The translations under genes were made by a program, and so were the position numbers. Below are positions 49,247 to 59,950 of a stretch of DNA of 64,000 bases, piece by piece. The notes beneath the pieces are model-generated. The model did not search any database and was not told where the DNA came from. It was given only the letters and a program-made list of their open reading frames with translations. The DNA lies in the NCBI GenBank assembly GCA_000027065.2, contig FN543093.2, forward strand, positions 1,740,074 to 1,804,073, written 5' to 3'. This stretch comes from Cronobacter turicensis z3032 (GTDB lineage: Bacteria; Pseudomonadota; Gammaproteobacteria; Enterobacterales; Enterobacteriaceae). Position 1 is the stretch's first letter. Each line of letters begins with the position of its first letter.

Positions 49247-50446
49247 ATGTATCAACCTGTCGCGTTATTTATCGGCCTGCGCTATATGCGCGGGCGTGCA
49301 GCAGACCGCTTCGGCCGTTTCGTCTCCTGGCTCTCCACTATCGGCATCACGCTCGGCGTGCTGGCGCTGGTGACAGTGCTCTCCGTGATGAATGGTTTCG
49401 AGCGTGAACTGCAAAACAACATTCTCGGGCTGATGCCGCAGGCGCTTATCAGTTCATCCAAAGGCTCCGTCAATCCGCAGCAGTTGCCTGCCGACAGCCT
49501 CCACCTTGAGGGCGTTAACCGTATCGCGCCGCTCACCACCGGCGATGTGGTGCTGCAAAGCGCCCGCAGCGTGGCGGTGGGCGTGATGCTGGGTATCGAC
49601 CCGGCGCAGCGCGACCCGCTGACGCCGTATCTGGTCAACGTCAACCAGCAGGATCTGGCCGCCGGGAAATACAACATTATTCTCGGCGAACAGCTCGCGG
49701 GCCAGCTTGGCGTCAAACGCGGCGATCAACTGCGCCTGATGGTGCCGTCGGCCAGCCAGTTCACGCCGATGGGCCGACTGCCGAGCCAGCGTCTCTTTAC
49801 CGTTATCGGCACCTTCGCCGCCAACAGCGAAGTGGATGGCTACCAGATGCTGGTCAACATTCAGGACGCCTCACGCCTGATGCGCTACCCGGCAGGCAAT
49901 ATCACCGGCTGGCGGCTGTGGCTGAATGAACCGCTGAAAGTGGATGTGCTGAGCCAGCAGACCTTACCCGCGAACACCCAATGGCAGGACTGGCGCGAGC
50001 GTAAGGGCGAACTCTTCCAGGCGGTGCGCATGGAGAAAAACATGATGGGCTTGCTGCTGAGCCTGATTGTCGCCGTCGCCGCGTTTAACATCATTACGTC
50101 GCTGGGGCTGATGGTGATGGAGAAGCAGGGCGAAGTGGCTATCCTGCAAACCCAGGGCCTCACGCGCCGTCAAATCATGGCGGTGTTTATGGTCCAGGGC
50201 GCCAGCGCAGGCGTTATCGGCGCGCTGTTTGGCGCGCTGCTCGGCGCGCTGCTCGCCAGCCAGTTGAATAATCTGATGCCGGTGATTGGCGCGTTCCTTG
50301 ATGGCGCCGCGCTGCCGGTCGTTATCGAGCCGTTGCAGGTCATCGGTATTGCGCTGGCGGCGATGGCCGTCGCGCTGTTGTCCACGCTTTATCCTTCCTG
50401 GCGCGCCGCCGCCACCGAACCCGCTGAGGCTTTACGTTATGAGTAA
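49247..50446 (+). CDS. lolC: LolC, lipoprotein-release ABC permease
   Basis: LolC is one of the two membrane subunits of LolCDE, which extracts outer-membrane lipoproteins from the inner membrane and passes them to LolA; LolC carries the LolA-docking hook. The 399-residue product equals the E. coli length. One N-terminal helix ([20 protein letters not shown]) is followed by a large periplasmic domain (about residues 45-265) and three C-terminal helices. The FtsX/MacB-type fold is clear. Its stop overlaps the lolD start by 8 bp. Confidence 0.97.
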   Translation: MYQPVALFIGLRYMRGRAADRFGRFVSWLSTIGITLGVLALVTVLSVMNGFERELQNNILGLMPQALISSSKGSVNPQQLPADSLHLEGVNRIAPLTTGDVVLQSARSVAVGVMLGIDPAQRDPLTPYLVNVNQQDLAAGKYNIILGEQLAGQLGVKRGDQLRLMVPSASQFTPMGRLPSQRLFTVIGTFAANSEVDGYQMLVNIQDASRLMRYPAGNITGWRLWLNEPLKVDVLSQQTLPANTQWQDWRERKGELFQAVRMEKNMMGLLLSLIVAVAAFNIITSLGLMVMEKQGEVAILQTQGLTRRQIMAVFMVQGASAGVIGALFGALLGALLASQLNNLMPVIGAFLDGAALPVVIEPLQVIGIALAAMAVALLSTLYPSWRAAATEPAEALRYE

Positions 50447-51143
50447 TTCTGTGCTGTTACAGTGCGACAACCTGTGCAAACGCTACCAGGAAGGCAAAGT
50501 GCAAACGGATGTGTTGCACAACGTCAGCTTCAGCATCGACGCGGGCGAAATGATGGCGATTGTCGGCAGTTCCGGCTCCGGCAAAAGTACGCTCTTGCAC
50601 CTGCTGGGCGGGCTGGATACGCCCACCTCCGGCGACGTGATTTTCAGCGGACGTGCGCTGAGCACGCTCTCGTCTTCCGCCAAAGCGGAACTGCGCAACC
50701 GCGAGCTTGGCTTTATTTACCAGTTTCACCATCTGCTGCCGGATTTCACCGCGATGGAAAACGTGGCGATGCCGCTTTTAATCGGTAAAGCGCCGAAAGC
50801 GGAAACCGAGCGCCGGGCGCTGGCGATGCTCGACGCCGTAGGCCTCGCGCACCGCAGCAACCATCGCCCGTCTGAGCTTTCCGGCGGCGAGCGTCAGCGC
50901 GTCGCTATCGCCCGCGCGCTGGTGAATAATCCGCGGCTGGTGCTGGCGGATGAACCGACCGGTAACCTCGACGCCCGTAACGCCGACAGTATTTTCGACC
51001 TGCTCGGCGAGCTGAATAAAACCCAGGGCACCGCTTTTCTGGTGGTGACGCACGATCTGCAACTGGCGAAGCGGCTGTCGCGCCAGCTGGAGATGCGCGA
51101 CGGGCATCTGAACCCTGAGCTGACCCTGATGGGGAGGGCGTAA
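50439..51143 (+). CDS. lolD: LolD, lipoprotein-release ABC ATPase
   Basis: LolD powers LolCDE. The start is ATG 50439 ([20 protein letters not shown]), overlapping lolC; the product is 234 residues (E. coli 233). Walker A is [17 protein letters not shown], the signature [15 protein letters not shown], Walker [16 protein letters not shown], and the H-loop [11 protein letters not shown]. All ATPase residues are intact. The TAATG-type overlap with lolE (both share base 51143) fixes the operon order. Confidence 0.98.
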   Translation: MSNSVLLQCDNLCKRYQEGKVQTDVLHNVSFSIDAGEMMAIVGSSGSGKSTLLHLLGGLDTPTSGDVIFSGRALSTLSSSAKAELRNRELGFIYQFHHLLPDFTAMENVAMPLLIGKAPKAETERRALAMLDAVGLAHRSNHRPSELSGGERQRVAIARALVNNPRLVLADEPTGNLDARNADSIFDLLGELNKTQGTAFLVVTHDLQLAKRLSRQLEMRDGHLNPELTLMGRA

Positions 51144-52387
51144 TGGGTTCCCCGTTATCGTTACTGATTGGCCTGCGCTTTAGCCGGGGGCGCCGACGCA
51201 GCGGCATGGTGTCGCTGATCTCCGTTATCTCTACTATCGGCATCGCGCTTGGCGTGGCGGTGCTGATTGTGGGCTTAAGCGCCATGAACGGTTTTGAGCG
51301 CGAGCTGAATAACCGCATTCTGGCGGTCGTGCCGCATGGCGAAATCGAGCCGGTGGAGCAACCGTGGCGCGGCTGGCAGGATGTCGTGACGCGCGTTGAA
51401 AAGGTCAACGGCATAGTCGCGGCGGCGCCGTACGTCAACTTTACCGGCCTGGTGGAGAGCGGGACGAACCTGCGCGCCATCCAGGTGAAAGGCGTTGATC
51501 CGGCGCAGGAGCAGCGTTTAAGCGCGCTGCCGCATTATGTGCAGAACAATGCCTGGCAGAGTTTTCAGGCAGGCAAACAGCAAATCATTGTCGGTAAAGG
51601 AGTGGCGGATGCGCTGAAAGTGAAGCAGGGCGACTGGCTCTCTATCATGATCCCGAATTCTGACGCCGACCATAAGTTGTTGCAGCCTAAACGCGTGCGT
51701 TTGCAGGTGGCTGGCATTCTGCAACTGAGCGGCCAGCTCGATCACAGCTTTGCGATGGTGCCGCTGACCGATGCGCAGGGGTATCTGAACCTCGGTGACA
51801 GTGTCACGGGTATCGCCATCAAAGTGAATGATGTCTTCAACGCGAATCAACTGGTGCGTGACGCGGGTCAGGTGACGGACGCTTATGTCTATATCAAAAG
51901 CTGGATCAACACCTACGGCTACATGTATCGCGATATCCAGATGATCCGCGCAATTATGTATCTGGCGATGGTGCTGGTGATTGGCGTCGCCTGTTTTAAC
52001 ATCGTCTCGACGCTGGTGATGGCGGTGAAAGACAAAAGCAGCGACATCGCCGTGCTGCGCACGCTGGGCGCAAAGGATGGTCTGATTCGCGCGATTTTCG
52101 TCTGGTACGGACTGCTCGCCGGGCTGCTCGGCTCGGTCAGCGGCGTGGTGGTGGGCGTGCTGGCGTCATGGCAGCTGACCGCCATTATTCACGGGATTGA
52201 AAAACTGATCGGCCATCATTTCCTTTCAGGCGATATTTACTTTATCGACTTCCTGCCCTCGGAGCTGCACGCGCTCGATGTGGTCTATGTGCTGATCACG
52301 GCGCTGGTGTTGAGCCTGCTGGCAAGCTGGTATCCGGCGCGGCGCGCAAGCCGCATCGATCCGGCGCGGGTACTGAGCGGACAATAA
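51143..52387 (+). CDS. lolE: LolE, lipoprotein-release ABC permease
   Basis: LolE is the second membrane subunit of LolCDE and makes the first contact with the lipoprotein. The 414-residue product equals the E. coli length. It has an N-terminal helix ([20 protein letters not shown]), a large periplasmic domain and three C-terminal helices ([20 protein letters not shown] near residue 271). The fold is shared with LolC but identity is limited to the membrane parts. The stop overlaps nothing; nagK follows 15 bp later. Confidence 0.97.
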   Translation: MGSPLSLLIGLRFSRGRRRSGMVSLISVISTIGIALGVAVLIVGLSAMNGFERELNNRILAVVPHGEIEPVEQPWRGWQDVVTRVEKVNGIVAAAPYVNFTGLVESGTNLRAIQVKGVDPAQEQRLSALPHYVQNNAWQSFQAGKQQIIVGKGVADALKVKQGDWLSIMIPNSDADHKLLQPKRVRLQVAGILQLSGQLDHSFAMVPLTDAQGYLNLGDSVTGIAIKVNDVFNANQLVRDAGQVTDAYVYIKSWINTYGYMYRDIQMIRAIMYLAMVLVIGVACFNIVSTLVMAVKDKSSDIAVLRTLGAKDGLIRAIFVWYGLLAGLLGSVSGVVVGVLASWQLTAIIHGIEKLIGHHFLSGDIYFIDFLPSELHALDVVYVLITALVLSLLASWYPARRASRIDPARVLSGQ

Positions 52388-52402
52388 TTCAGGGAGCGGC
52401 GG

Positions 52403-53323
52403 ATGTATTACGGGTTTGACATTGGCGGCAGCAAAATCGCCCTCGGGGTTTACGATGAGGCGCGGCGTCTGCAATGGCAAACCCGCGTCGCGACGCCGCA
52501 CGACAGCTACGACAACTTTCTTGACGTCATCGCCGCGCTGGTGGCAGAGGCCGATCGCCGCTTCGGCGGCGCGGGCCATGTCGGCATCGGCATACCGGGT
52601 ATTCCTGAAACCGACGAAGGGCTGCTTTACGCCGCCAATCTCCCCGCCGCCAGCGGCAGGGCGGTGAGGCGCGATCTCAGCGCGCGGCTCGGGCGCGACG
52701 TGCGTATCGATAATGACGCCAACTGTTTTGCGCTCTCCGAGGCGTGGGACGATGCGTTCAGCGCGTATCCGGTCGTGATGGGGCTTATTCTCGGCACCGG
52801 TGTCGGCGGCGGCGTGATTGTCGAGGGCAAACCGGTGACCGGGCGCAGCTTTATCACGGGCGAGTTCGGGCATATTCGACTGCCGGTGGACGCGCTTGCG
52901 ATCCTCGGGCGCGATATCCCGCTGATCCGCTGCGGCTGCGGGCAAACGGGCTGTATTGAGAACTATCTTTCCGGCCGGGGCTTTGCATGGCTCTGGCAAC
53001 ACTTCTACCATGAATCACTGGAGGCGCCGCAAATCATCGCGCGCTGGCAGCAGGGTGACGCCCAGGCGCAGGCGCATGTTGAGCGCTACACTGACCTGCT
53101 GGCGGCGTGCGTTGCGAGCCTGCTGACGGTGCTGGACCCGCACCTGGTGGTGCTGGGCGGCGGGCTGTCGGGGTTTTCGCATCTGACGGCGGCGCTCTCA
53201 GTGAAGCTGCCTGCGTATCTGCTGCCTGTTGCGAAAGTGCCGCGTATCGAGCAGGCGCGCCACGGCGACGCGGGCGGTATGCGCGGCGCGGCTTTTCTCC
53301 ATCTCACACGCTCACGGAGTTGA
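52403..53323 (+). CDS. nagK: NagK, N-acetylglucosamine kinase
   Basis: NagK phosphorylates GlcNAc recovered from cell-wall recycling, making GlcNAc-6-P for NagA. The 306-residue ROK-family protein (E. coli 303) has the phosphate-binding [13 protein letters not shown] at the N terminus, the sugar-binding [16 protein letters not shown] and [11 protein letters not shown], and the zinc cluster [17 protein letters not shown] (about residues 178-195). A GGGAGCGG site precedes ATG. One base separates its stop from the cobB start. Confidence 0.96.
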   Translation: MYYGFDIGGSKIALGVYDEARRLQWQTRVATPHDSYDNFLDVIAALVAEADRRFGGAGHVGIGIPGIPETDEGLLYAANLPAASGRAVRRDLSARLGRDVRIDNDANCFALSEAWDDAFSAYPVVMGLILGTGVGGGVIVEGKPVTGRSFITGEFGHIRLPVDALAILGRDIPLIRCGCGQTGCIENYLSGRGFAWLWQHFYHESLEAPQIIARWQQGDAQAQAHVERYTDLLAACVASLLTVLDPHLVVLGGGLSGFSHLTAALSVKLPAYLLPVAKVPRIEQARHGDAGGMRGAAFLHLTRSRS

Positions 53324-53324
53324 A

Positions 53325-54149
53325 ATGCAATCGCGTCGTCTGCACCGGCTGGGCCGGTTTCGAAGGAATAAACGTCGGCTGCGCGAGCGCTTGCGCCAGC
53401 GAATTTTTTTCCGGGACAGAATTATGACACCTGAAGTAATGAATAAACCTGTGGTTGTGGTCTTAACCGGGGCGGGGATCTCGGCGGAATCGGGCATTCG
53501 CACCTTCCGCGCCGCCGACGGGCTGTGGGAAGAGCACCGGGTTGAGGATGTGGCGACGCCGGAAGGGTTCGCGCGCAATCCGCAACTGGTGCAGGAATTC
53601 TATAACGCCCGGCGTCGTCAGCTTCAGCAACCGGAGATCCAGCCTAACGCGGCGCATCTGGCGCTGGCGCGGCTGGAAGAGGCGTTCGGCGACCGTTTTT
53701 TACTGGTCACCCAGAATATCGATAATCTGCATGAGCGCGCGGGCAACAAAAACGTGGTGCATATGCATGGCGAGCTGCTGAAAGTGCGCTGTTCGCAGAG
53801 CGGGCAGGTGCTGGAGTGGACGGGCGACGTGACGCCTGGCGATAAGTGCCACTGCTGCCAGTTCCCGGCGCCGTTGCGTCCGCATGTGGTGTGGTTCGGC
53901 GAGATGCCGCTCGGTATGGACCGCATTTATGAAGCGCTGGCGCGCGCTGATGTGTTTATCGCCATCGGCACCTCCGGGCACGTTTATCCGGCCGCCGGTT
54001 TTGTGCATGAAGCGAAGCTTCAGGGCGCGCATACGGTGGAGCTTAACCTTGAGCCAAGCCAGGTCGGCAGCGAGTTTGAAGAGAAGCATTACGGGCTGGC
54101 AAGCCAGGTGGTGCCGGAGTATGTCGAGAAGCTGCTGAAAGGGCTTTGA
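53325..54149 (+). CDS. cobB: CobB, NAD-dependent protein deacylase (sirtuin)
   Basis: CobB is the main NAD-dependent lysine deacetylase/desuccinylase. From ATG 53325 ([20 protein letters not shown]), which has GGAG upstream, the product is 274 residues (E. coli 279). It has an Arg-rich N-terminal tail, then [35 protein letters not shown], the catalytic [11 protein letters not shown], a CHCC zinc-type pair and [12 protein letters not shown]. In E. coli a second start yields a short form; here ATG 53424 and a later ATG give the same option. The frame also extends upstream into nagK, but that extension lacks family similarity. Confidence 0.96.
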   Translation: MQSRRLHRLGRFRRNKRRLRERLRQRIFFRDRIMTPEVMNKPVVVVLTGAGISAESGIRTFRAADGLWEEHRVEDVATPEGFARNPQLVQEFYNARRRQLQQPEIQPNAAHLALARLEEAFGDRFLLVTQNIDNLHERAGNKNVVHMHGELLKVRCSQSGQVLEWTGDVTPGDKCHCCQFPAPLRPHVVWFGEMPLGMDRIYEALARADVFIAIGTSGHVYPAAGFVHEAKLQGAHTVELNLEPSQVGSEFEEKHYGLASQVVPEYVEKLLKGL

Positions 54150-54158
54150 CGGCAGGGT

Positions 54159-54196
54159 TGTCAGAGGGAAACGGCAGTGTCAGAGGGAAACGGCGG
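54159..54196 (+). repeat. 19-bp tandem duplication ahead of REP cluster 1
   Basis: TGTCAGAGGGAAACGGC occurs at 54159-54175 and again at 54178-54194, period 19. The second copy runs directly into the first REP-like unit. Confidence 0.85.
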
Positions 54197-54344
54197 GTGC
54201 GCTTCGCTTACCCGCCCTACACCGCTCTTTAACCGGTTATTCGTAGGATGGGTAAGCGAAGCGCACCCACCACGCAACGCCACATCTCTACCGCATAACG
54301 CCGCATCTTCCGGTTGTAGGGTGGGTAAGCGAAGCGCACCCACC
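54193..54344. repeat. REP-like cluster 1 (three GTAG palindromic units)
   Basis: Three ~29-bp units of the type GTAGGGTGGGTAAGCGAAGC-GCACCCACC: one inverted at 54193-54220, and direct ones at 54243-54272 and 54316-54344. Each begins with GTAG and has a GGTGGGT/ACCCACC-type stem. The GTAG tetranucleotide next to an imperfect palindrome is the hallmark of REP elements mobilised by RAYT transposases. The head-to-head plus tandem arrangement resembles a BIME. It lies between convergent cobB and potD. Confidence 0.85.
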
Positions 54345-54370
54345 TTTACACCACGACATCGCGACGAAAC

Positions 54371-55417
54371 TTAACGTCCCGCCTTTAACTTCTGGTAATA
54401 CGACTCGTAAATCGCGCTGGCGTCGCCGACATCGTTCTGCCATTCGCCTTTCTTGATGATGGCTTCGGCAGGGTAAAGCGACTTATCTTCCGCCACCTCT
54501 TTCTTCAGAAGCTTACGGGCTGCCAGATTCGGCGTCGGGTAACCGATCGTTTCGGCAACCTGCTTCGCCACATCCGGGCGCAGCAGGAAGTTAATCAGCT
54601 TATGCGCGCCTTCAACGTTTTTCGCATTCGCCGGTATCGCCAGGCTATCCATCCAGAAAATCCCGCCTTCCTTCGGCCATACCACATCCAGCGGCGCGCC
54701 CGCCTGACGGGCGACCCACGCCGAGCCGTTCCACACCATGCCGAGGTTCACTTCGCCCTCCAGATACGGGTTCGCCGGGTTATCGGAGTTAAACGCCGCC
54801 ACGTTCGGCATCAGCTTTTTCAGCTCGTTATAGGCCGCTTCTATCTCTTTCGGATCGGTGGTGTTGCCGGAAAGCCCGAGCTTGCGCAGCGCCATCTGGA
54901 ACACTTCGCGCGCGTCATCGGTCAACAGCAGGCTGCCTTTATATTCCGGCTTCCAGAGATCCGCCCAGGAGGTCACGCTTTTCGGATCGATGGCGTCGCT
55001 GTTCACGCCAATTGCCGTCGCGCCCCAGATATACGGCACGGAATAGTCGTTATTGGGATCGAAAGGCTTGTTCAGCATCGCCGGATCCAGATTATGGAAA
55101 TTCGACAGCTTGCTCTTGTCGATCTTCTGGATCATCCCTTCTTTACGCATCTTGTCGACGAAGTACGTGGACGGCACCACGAGATCGTAGGCGCCCTGCT
55201 GATAGGTCTTGAGCTTGGCGTACATGGTTTCATTCGATTCATAGGTCGAATAGATAACCTTAATGCCCGTCTCTTTCGTGAACTGCTCAAGCAGGCCCGG
55301 CGGCACGTACTCGGTCCAGTTGTAGAAGTAGAGCGTGTTCTTGTCATCAGCATGCGCGGCGCTCATGCCGAACGCCAGAGCACCCGCAGCAAGCAGGTGG
55401 CGTGACCATTTTTTCAT
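54371..55417 (-). CDS. potD: PotD, spermidine/putrescine-binding protein
   Basis: PotD is the periplasmic polyamine-binding protein of PotABCD. The 348-residue product equals the E. coli length. It has a signal peptide (MKKWSRHLLAAGALAFGMSA, cleaved after AHA) and the mature start DDKNTLYFYNWTEYVPPGLL. Binding-pocket segments include YNWTEY, STYESNETMYAK and the GSAWVARQAGAPLDVVWPKE stretch. Its ATG overlaps the potC TGA (ATGA). It is last in the operon. Confidence 0.98.
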   Translation of the reverse strand: MKKWSRHLLAAGALAFGMSAAHADDKNTLYFYNWTEYVPPGLLEQFTKETGIKVIYSTYESNETMYAKLKTYQQGAYDLVVPSTYFVDKMRKEGMIQKIDKSKLSNFHNLDPAMLNKPFDPNNDYSVPYIWGATAIGVNSDAIDPKSVTSWADLWKPEYKGSLLLTDDAREVFQMALRKLGLSGNTTDPKEIEAAYNELKKLMPNVAAFNSDNPANPYLEGEVNLGMVWNGSAWVARQAGAPLDVVWPKEGGIFWMDSLAIPANAKNVEGAHKLINFLLRPDVAKQVAETIGYPTPNLAARKLLKKEVAEDKSLYPAEAIIKKGEWQNDVGDASAIYESYYQKLKAGR

Positions 55418-56226
55418 TTTACGTCCCCTGGGGTTAAGGCCTGGCGAGGCAGGCTTTTCGTTTTATCGCGAAGCATCAGCTGGCTTGCCAGTACGAGCGC
55501 CAGCGACAGCATCAGCAGAATGGTGGCGAGCGCGTTCACTTCCGGCGACACGCCCACTTTGACCATCGAGTAAATTTTCAGCGGCAGGATTTCATAGCCA
55601 GGCCCGGTCACGAACGATGACACCACCACGTCATCCATCGACAGCGTAAAGCTCAGCAGCCAGCCCGCCGCCACCGCCGGCATCGCCAGCGGCAGAATGA
55701 TTTTGCGCAGAATGATGATTTCGCTGGCGCCCAGATCACGCGCCGCTTCAAGCATGCGCACGTCAAAGCCTTTCAGACGTGAATAGACGGTGACGACCAC
55801 GAACGGCAGGCAGAACGTGATGTGCGAGAACAGCAGCGACCAGAAACCGAGCTGAATGCCCACCAGCATAAAGAGCACCAGCAGGGAAATCGCCATCACG
55901 ATATCGGGCGACATCATCACTACAAACAGCATGCCGCTGACAAACGGTTTGCCGCGAAAACGGTAGCGGTAGAGCGCGACCGCCGTCAGCGCGCCGATGG
56001 CGGTCGCGAACGTGGCGGAGAGCACCGCCATCGTCAGCGAGTGCTGGGCGGCCTGCAGCAGGCTATCGTTATTCATCAGCAGGCTGTACCAGTTGGTGGT
56101 AAAGCCCTGCCAGTTAATGCCGAAACGCGAGCTGTTGAACGAGTTCACAATCAGGATCACGATCGGGATGTAAAGGTAAGCGTAAATGGCGGTCATAAAA
56201 CCGCCGCGCAGCAGGCGACCGATCAT
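55414..56226 (-). CDS. potC: PotC, polyamine ABC permease
   Basis: PotC is one of two inner-membrane channel subunits. The 270-residue product (E. coli 264) has about six hydrophobic helices and the EAA loop EAARDLGASEIIILRKIILP (about residues 161-180) that contacts PotA. The C terminus is about six residues longer than in E. coli (SLPRQALTPGDVK). Start and stop overlap potB and potD by 4 bp each, showing tight translational coupling. Confidence 0.97.
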   Translation of the reverse strand: MIGRLLRGGFMTAIYAYLYIPIVILIVNSFNSSRFGINWQGFTTNWYSLLMNNDSLLQAAQHSLTMAVLSATFATAIGALTAVALYRYRFRGKPFVSGMLFVVMMSPDIVMAISLLVLFMLVGIQLGFWSLLFSHITFCLPFVVVTVYSRLKGFDVRMLEAARDLGASEIIILRKIILPLAMPAVAAGWLLSFTLSMDDVVVSSFVTGPGYEILPLKIYSMVKVGVSPEVNALATILLMLSLALVLASQLMLRDKTKSLPRQALTPGDVK

Positions 56227-57080
56227 TCCAGTTCCACCTTCTTGTTAAGCAGGCGCGCGGCGCGCCAGTACACCAGTAGCATCAGACCCATCACCAGCGT
56301 CAGCGTAATGCTGGTCGCCGCGCCGAACGGCCAGTCGCGGATGTTCAGGAACTGGCTCTTGATAACGTTGCCGATTAGCAGGTTTTTCGCGCCGCCCATC
56401 AGATCGGAGACGTAAAACAGCCCCATCGCGGGCAGCATCACCAGCAGACACCCGGCGATAATGCCCGGCATCGTCAGCGGCAGAATAATGCGCACAAAGG
56501 TTTGCAGTTTGCTGGCCCCGAGATCTTTCGCAGCTTCCAGCAGCGGCTTATCGAGCTTCTCAATGCTGGAGTAGAGCGGCATCACCATAAACGGCAGCAG
56601 AATATAGACCAGACCGATAATCACCGCCGACGGGGTATACATGATGCGCACCGGCGTGTCGATAACGCCAAGCCAGAGCAAAAACTCATTCAGATAGCCG
56701 CGCGTGCTGAGAAACAGCTTCAGCCCGTAGATGCGGATAAGCGAGTTCGTCCAGAACGGGACTATCAGTAAAAACAGCAGCAGCGGGCGCACTTTCGCCG
56801 GCAGCTTCGCCAGAAACCACGCAAACGGGTAGCCCAGCACCAGACACGCCAGCGTCGCCTGCAACGCCATATTCAGCGAATGCAGTAGCACCTGGAAATA
56901 GAGCGGGTCGAGCAGGCGCGCGTAGTTATCCAGCGTAAACACCAGGCTTACGAAATGCGCGTCGTCGCGGGTGAGAAAGCTGGTGGCGATGATCATCAGG
57001 TTGGGCAGGAAGACAAACAGCACCAGCCAGCCGACGATCGTGGCGATCACCCCATTCTGGAATTTACGCGAGCTCTTCAT
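56223..57080 (-). CDS. potB: PotB, polyamine ABC permease
   Basis: PotB is the second channel subunit. The 285-residue product has six helices and the EAA loop [20 protein letters not shown] (about residues 185-204). It is basic at its N terminus ([10 protein letters not shown]), which favours a cytosolic start. Its start lies within the end of potA (17-bp overlap) and its stop overlaps potC. Confidence 0.97.
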   Translation of the reverse strand: MKSSRKFQNGVIATIVGWLVLFVFLPNLMIIATSFLTRDDAHFVSLVFTLDNYARLLDPLYFQVLLHSLNMALQATLACLVLGYPFAWFLAKLPAKVRPLLLFLLIVPFWTNSLIRIYGLKLFLSTRGYLNEFLLWLGVIDTPVRIMYTPSAVIIGLVYILLPFMVMPLYSSIEKLDKPLLEAAKDLGASKLQTFVRIILPLTMPGIIAGCLLVMLPAMGLFYVSDLMGGAKNLLIGNVIKSQFLNIRDWPFGAATSITLTLVMGLMLLVYWRAARLLNKKVELE

Positions 57081-58212
57081 CGGCCAGCACCACCTCCCAG
57101 CTCTCCACCCAGGTCACGGCCATTTTCTGATCGAGCGAGTGGTCGAAATCGGGGTCGTCTTCGTTAAAAAATTCGCTGACCAGCACGATTTTGCCGTTTT
57201 CCAGCTCCACGACCGATTCCAGCGTCATGCCCTTATAGTTGCGCTCGCGCACAAAGCCAATCAGGCCGTCGGCTTCGCCGTCGCCGTTAATCTCTTCAAC
57301 GCGCAGATCTTCCGGGCGCAGCAGCACGTTGAGTTTCTGGCCTGCGGCCACAGGGAAGGCGACATACAGCACGCACTCGCGGCCTTCCACGTTTGCGCGC
57401 ACGCGCTGCGCGTCGATACGCTCAATGACGATGGCCTCAAAGATGTTGATCTCGCCAATGAAGCTCGCCACAAACAGGTTTTTGGGTTCTTCGTAGATTT
57501 CGCGCGGTGTGCCGTCCTGCTCAATGCGCCCGTCGCGCATGACCACGATGCGGTCGGACATCGTCAGCGCTTCTTCCTGATCGTGCGTCACGAAAACAAA
57601 AGTAATACCCAGCTTGCGTTGCAGCGCTTTCAGCTCGTTCTGCATCTGTTTGCGCAGTTTATAGTCGAGCGCCGAGAGCGATTCATCGAGCAGCAGCAGG
57701 CGGGGTTTATTCACCACGGCGCGGGCGATCGCCACGCGTTGTTGCTGGCCGCCGGAGAGTTGATGCGGTTTGCGCTGGGCAAATTCCTCAAGCTGCACCA
57801 TCTTTAAAGCATCCATCACGCGCGGCGTTATTTCGGCGGCGGGCGTTTTTTGCATCCGCAGGCCAAACGCGACGTTCTCAAATACCGTCATATGCGGGAA
57901 CAGGGCGTAGCTCTGGAAAACGGTATTAACGTGGCGATGCTCGGCGGGAACGTCGGTGATGTCGTGTGAATCGAGCGTGATACGCCCGGTATCGGCGTTC
58001 TCAAGGCCTGCGATAAGGCGCAGTACGGTAGTTTTACCGCAGCCGGACGGGCCGAGGAGCGTGAGGAATTCACCATGATTGATGGTCAGTGAGAAATCAG
58101 AAATGACGGTTTTACCATCAAAGCTTTTCCCGATATCCGCCAGTTGCAGAAGCGGGGAAAGCGAGCGCGGCTGTGTATTCAATTTTTTGACTCTGTCCCG
58201 TAATAAACGCAT
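57064..58212 (-). CDS. potA: PotA, polyamine ABC ATPase
   Basis: PotA powers spermidine/putrescine import. It has Walker [19 protein letters not shown], the signature [18 protein letters not shown], Walker [14 protein letters not shown] and a C-terminal regulatory domain ([15 protein letters not shown]). The 382-residue product from ATG 58212 begins [21 protein letters not shown]. coli PotA starts MGQSKKLN. Here the base corresponding to that ATG reads ACG and one base is inserted before the Lys codons, so the upstream ATG is the best start, though no good Shine-Dalgarno precedes it. The start is uncertain; the gene is not. Confidence 0.95.
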   Translation of the reverse strand: MRLLRDRVKKLNTQPRSLSPLLQLADIGKSFDGKTVISDFSLTINHGEFLTLLGPSGCGKTTVLRLIAGLENADTGRITLDSHDITDVPAEHRHVNTVFQSYALFPHMTVFENVAFGLRMQKTPAAEITPRVMDALKMVQLEEFAQRKPHQLSGGQQQRVAIARAVVNKPRLLLLDESLSALDYKLRKQMQNELKALQRKLGITFVFVTHDQEEALTMSDRIVVMRDGRIEQDGTPREIYEEPKNLFVASFIGEINIFEAIVIERIDAQRVRANVEGRECVLYVAFPVAAGQKLNVLLRPEDLRVEEINGDGEADGLIGFVRERNYKGMTLESVVELENGKIVLVSEFFNEDDPDFDHSLDQKMAVTWVESWEVVLADEELA

Positions 58213-58499
58213 CAAGAAGAAACCGGATGCGGGGTTTGTGATGAACCACCTTTGGGTCTGGCACGTGATAAGGGCAGGCATTCTACGGCAAACCATAGAA
58301 ATCGCCAATGCCACAGACGCTTTCTTGCTGGTTTCACGCGGATTTCCGCGCTTTCTGTCAGGTCGGTTGCACGAAGGGAGAAATACCCCCTTTTTCCCGG
58401 CAGGATTATTCCTCTTCGCCGGGCGAAAGGTGACCTGAAACAATATTTGTCTTTTAATGCTTAATGATAATAACGTCACAAAATAACAGGGGTGAGAAC

Positions 58500-59729
58500 A
58501 TGGATAAATTACTCGAACGTTTCCTGCAATATGTCACTATGGATACCCAGTCCCGGGCCGGGGTGAAGCATGTTCCCAGCACCGAAAGCCAGTGGAAGCT
58601 GTTAAACCTGCTGAAGACTCAGATGGAAGAACTGGGCATGGTCAATGTGTCGTTGAGCGAGCACGGCACGCTGACCGGGACGCTCCCGTCGAACCTGGAT
58701 AAACCCGTCCCCCCCATCGGATTCATTTCTCATGTCGATACCTCGCCAGATTTCACCGCCAAAAACGTGAACCCGCAAATCGTTGAAAACTACCGCGGCG
58801 GGGATATCGCGCTGGGCACCGGCGAAGAGATCCTCTCACCAGTGATGTTCCCGGTGCTTCATCAGTTGCTCGGCCATACGCTTATCACGACCGACGGCAA
58901 AACGCTGTTAGGCGCGGATGATAAAGCGGGCGTCGCGGAGATCATGACCGCCATGGCGACGCTTGTGCAGAAAAACATTCCTCACGGCGATATCCGCGTG
59001 GCCTTTACGCCGGATGAAGAGGTAGGCAAGGGCGCGAAGCATTTTGATGTCGAAGCCTTTGATGCGCGCTGGGCGTACACCATGGACGGCAGCGGTATCG
59101 GGGAGCTGGAGTATGAGAACTTCAACGCGGCTTCGGTAACAATCAAAATCGTCGGCAACAACGTGCACCCTGGCAGCGCCAAAGGCGTGATGGTGAACGC
59201 GCTGTCGCTCGCCGCGCGCATTCATGCGCTGGTGCCTGCCGGGGAAAGCCCGGAGTGCACCGAGGGCTACGAGGGTTTTTACCATCTGCACACCATGAAA
59301 GGCTCGGTGGATCGCGCCGAGATGCATTACATCATCCGCGATTTTGACCGTGAGAATTTTGAAGCGCGTAAACGCCGCATGATGGATATCGCGAAGCAGG
59401 TCGGCAAGGGGCTGCACCCGGATTGTTATATTGAGCTGGCGATTGAAGACAGCTATTACAATATGAGCGAGAAGGTGGCCGAGCATCCGCATATTATCGA
59501 GATAGCCCGCCAGGCGATTATCGATTGCGGCATTGAGCCGCAGTTAAAGCCAATCCGCGGCGGCACCGATGGCGCGCAGCTGTCGTTTATGGGCCTGCCG
59601 TGTCCGAACATTTTCACCGGCGGGTACAATTATCACGGCAAGCATGAGTTTGCGACGCTGGAAGGGATGGAGAAAGCGGTGCAAGTGATTGTGCGTATCG
59701 CCGAATTAACGGCGCAGCGGGAGGGGTGA
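58500..59729 (+). CDS. pepT: PepT, tripeptidase
   Basis: PepT is an M20-family zinc aminopeptidase that cuts the N-terminal residue from tripeptides. The start is ATG 58500 ([20 protein letters not shown]) after CAGGGGTGAG; an in-frame ATG 12 codons upstream is not conserved. The 409-residue product (E. coli 408) has the metal ligands in [12 protein letters not shown] (His ~78), [12 protein letters not shown] (Asp ~140) and [12 protein letters not shown] (Glu ~173/174), and the Zn/dimer motif [13 protein letters not shown]. It is divergent from potA; the 287-bp gap between them shows no clear factor site. Confidence 0.97.
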   Translation: MDKLLERFLQYVTMDTQSRAGVKHVPSTESQWKLLNLLKTQMEELGMVNVSLSEHGTLTGTLPSNLDKPVPPIGFISHVDTSPDFTAKNVNPQIVENYRGGDIALGTGEEILSPVMFPVLHQLLGHTLITTDGKTLLGADDKAGVAEIMTAMATLVQKNIPHGDIRVAFTPDEEVGKGAKHFDVEAFDARWAYTMDGSGIGELEYENFNAASVTIKIVGNNVHPGSAKGVMVNALSLAARIHALVPAGESPECTEGYEGFYHLHTMKGSVDRAEMHYIIRDFDRENFEARKRRMMDIAKQVGKGLHPDCYIELAIEDSYYNMSEKVAEHPHIIEIARQAIIDCGIEPQLKPIRGGTDGAQLSFMGLPCPNIFTGGYNYHGKHEFATLEGMEKAVQVIVRIAELTAQREG

Positions 59730-59756
59730 TCCTGCGCGTTAATTAAGCATGAAAAA

Positions 59757-59933
59757 GGCGGGTGCGCTGACGCTTACCCGCCCTACAGGTTTAGTTAACA
59801 TTCAGATGATGTTGTAGGATGGGTCACCCACCACACGTCAGGACGCCATTAGCGTAGGGTGGGTAAGCGCCAGCGCACCCACCACACGTCAGGACGCCAT
59901 TAACGTAGGGTGGGTAAGCGAAGCGCACCCACC
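59757..59933. repeat. REP-like cluster 2 (four GTAG units, one collapsed)
   Basis: Units of the same type as cluster 1: inverted at 59757-59786; direct at 59814-59832 (GTAGGATGGGTCACCCACC, with the central loop deleted); direct at 59854-59883 and 59905-59933. The sequence from about 59825 to 59870 is repeated at 59876 to 59921 (period 51), including the linker ACACGTCAGGACGCCATTA; one copy differs by a base. It lies between convergent pepT and roxA and shows no gene. Confidence 0.87.
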
Positions 59934-59950
59934 GTCATACACTACCGCTG

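Noticed and set aside
54161..54374. Short open frames through REP cluster 1
   Set aside because: They translate the REP units on both strands (repeats of GWVSEAHPP type) and have no independent support.
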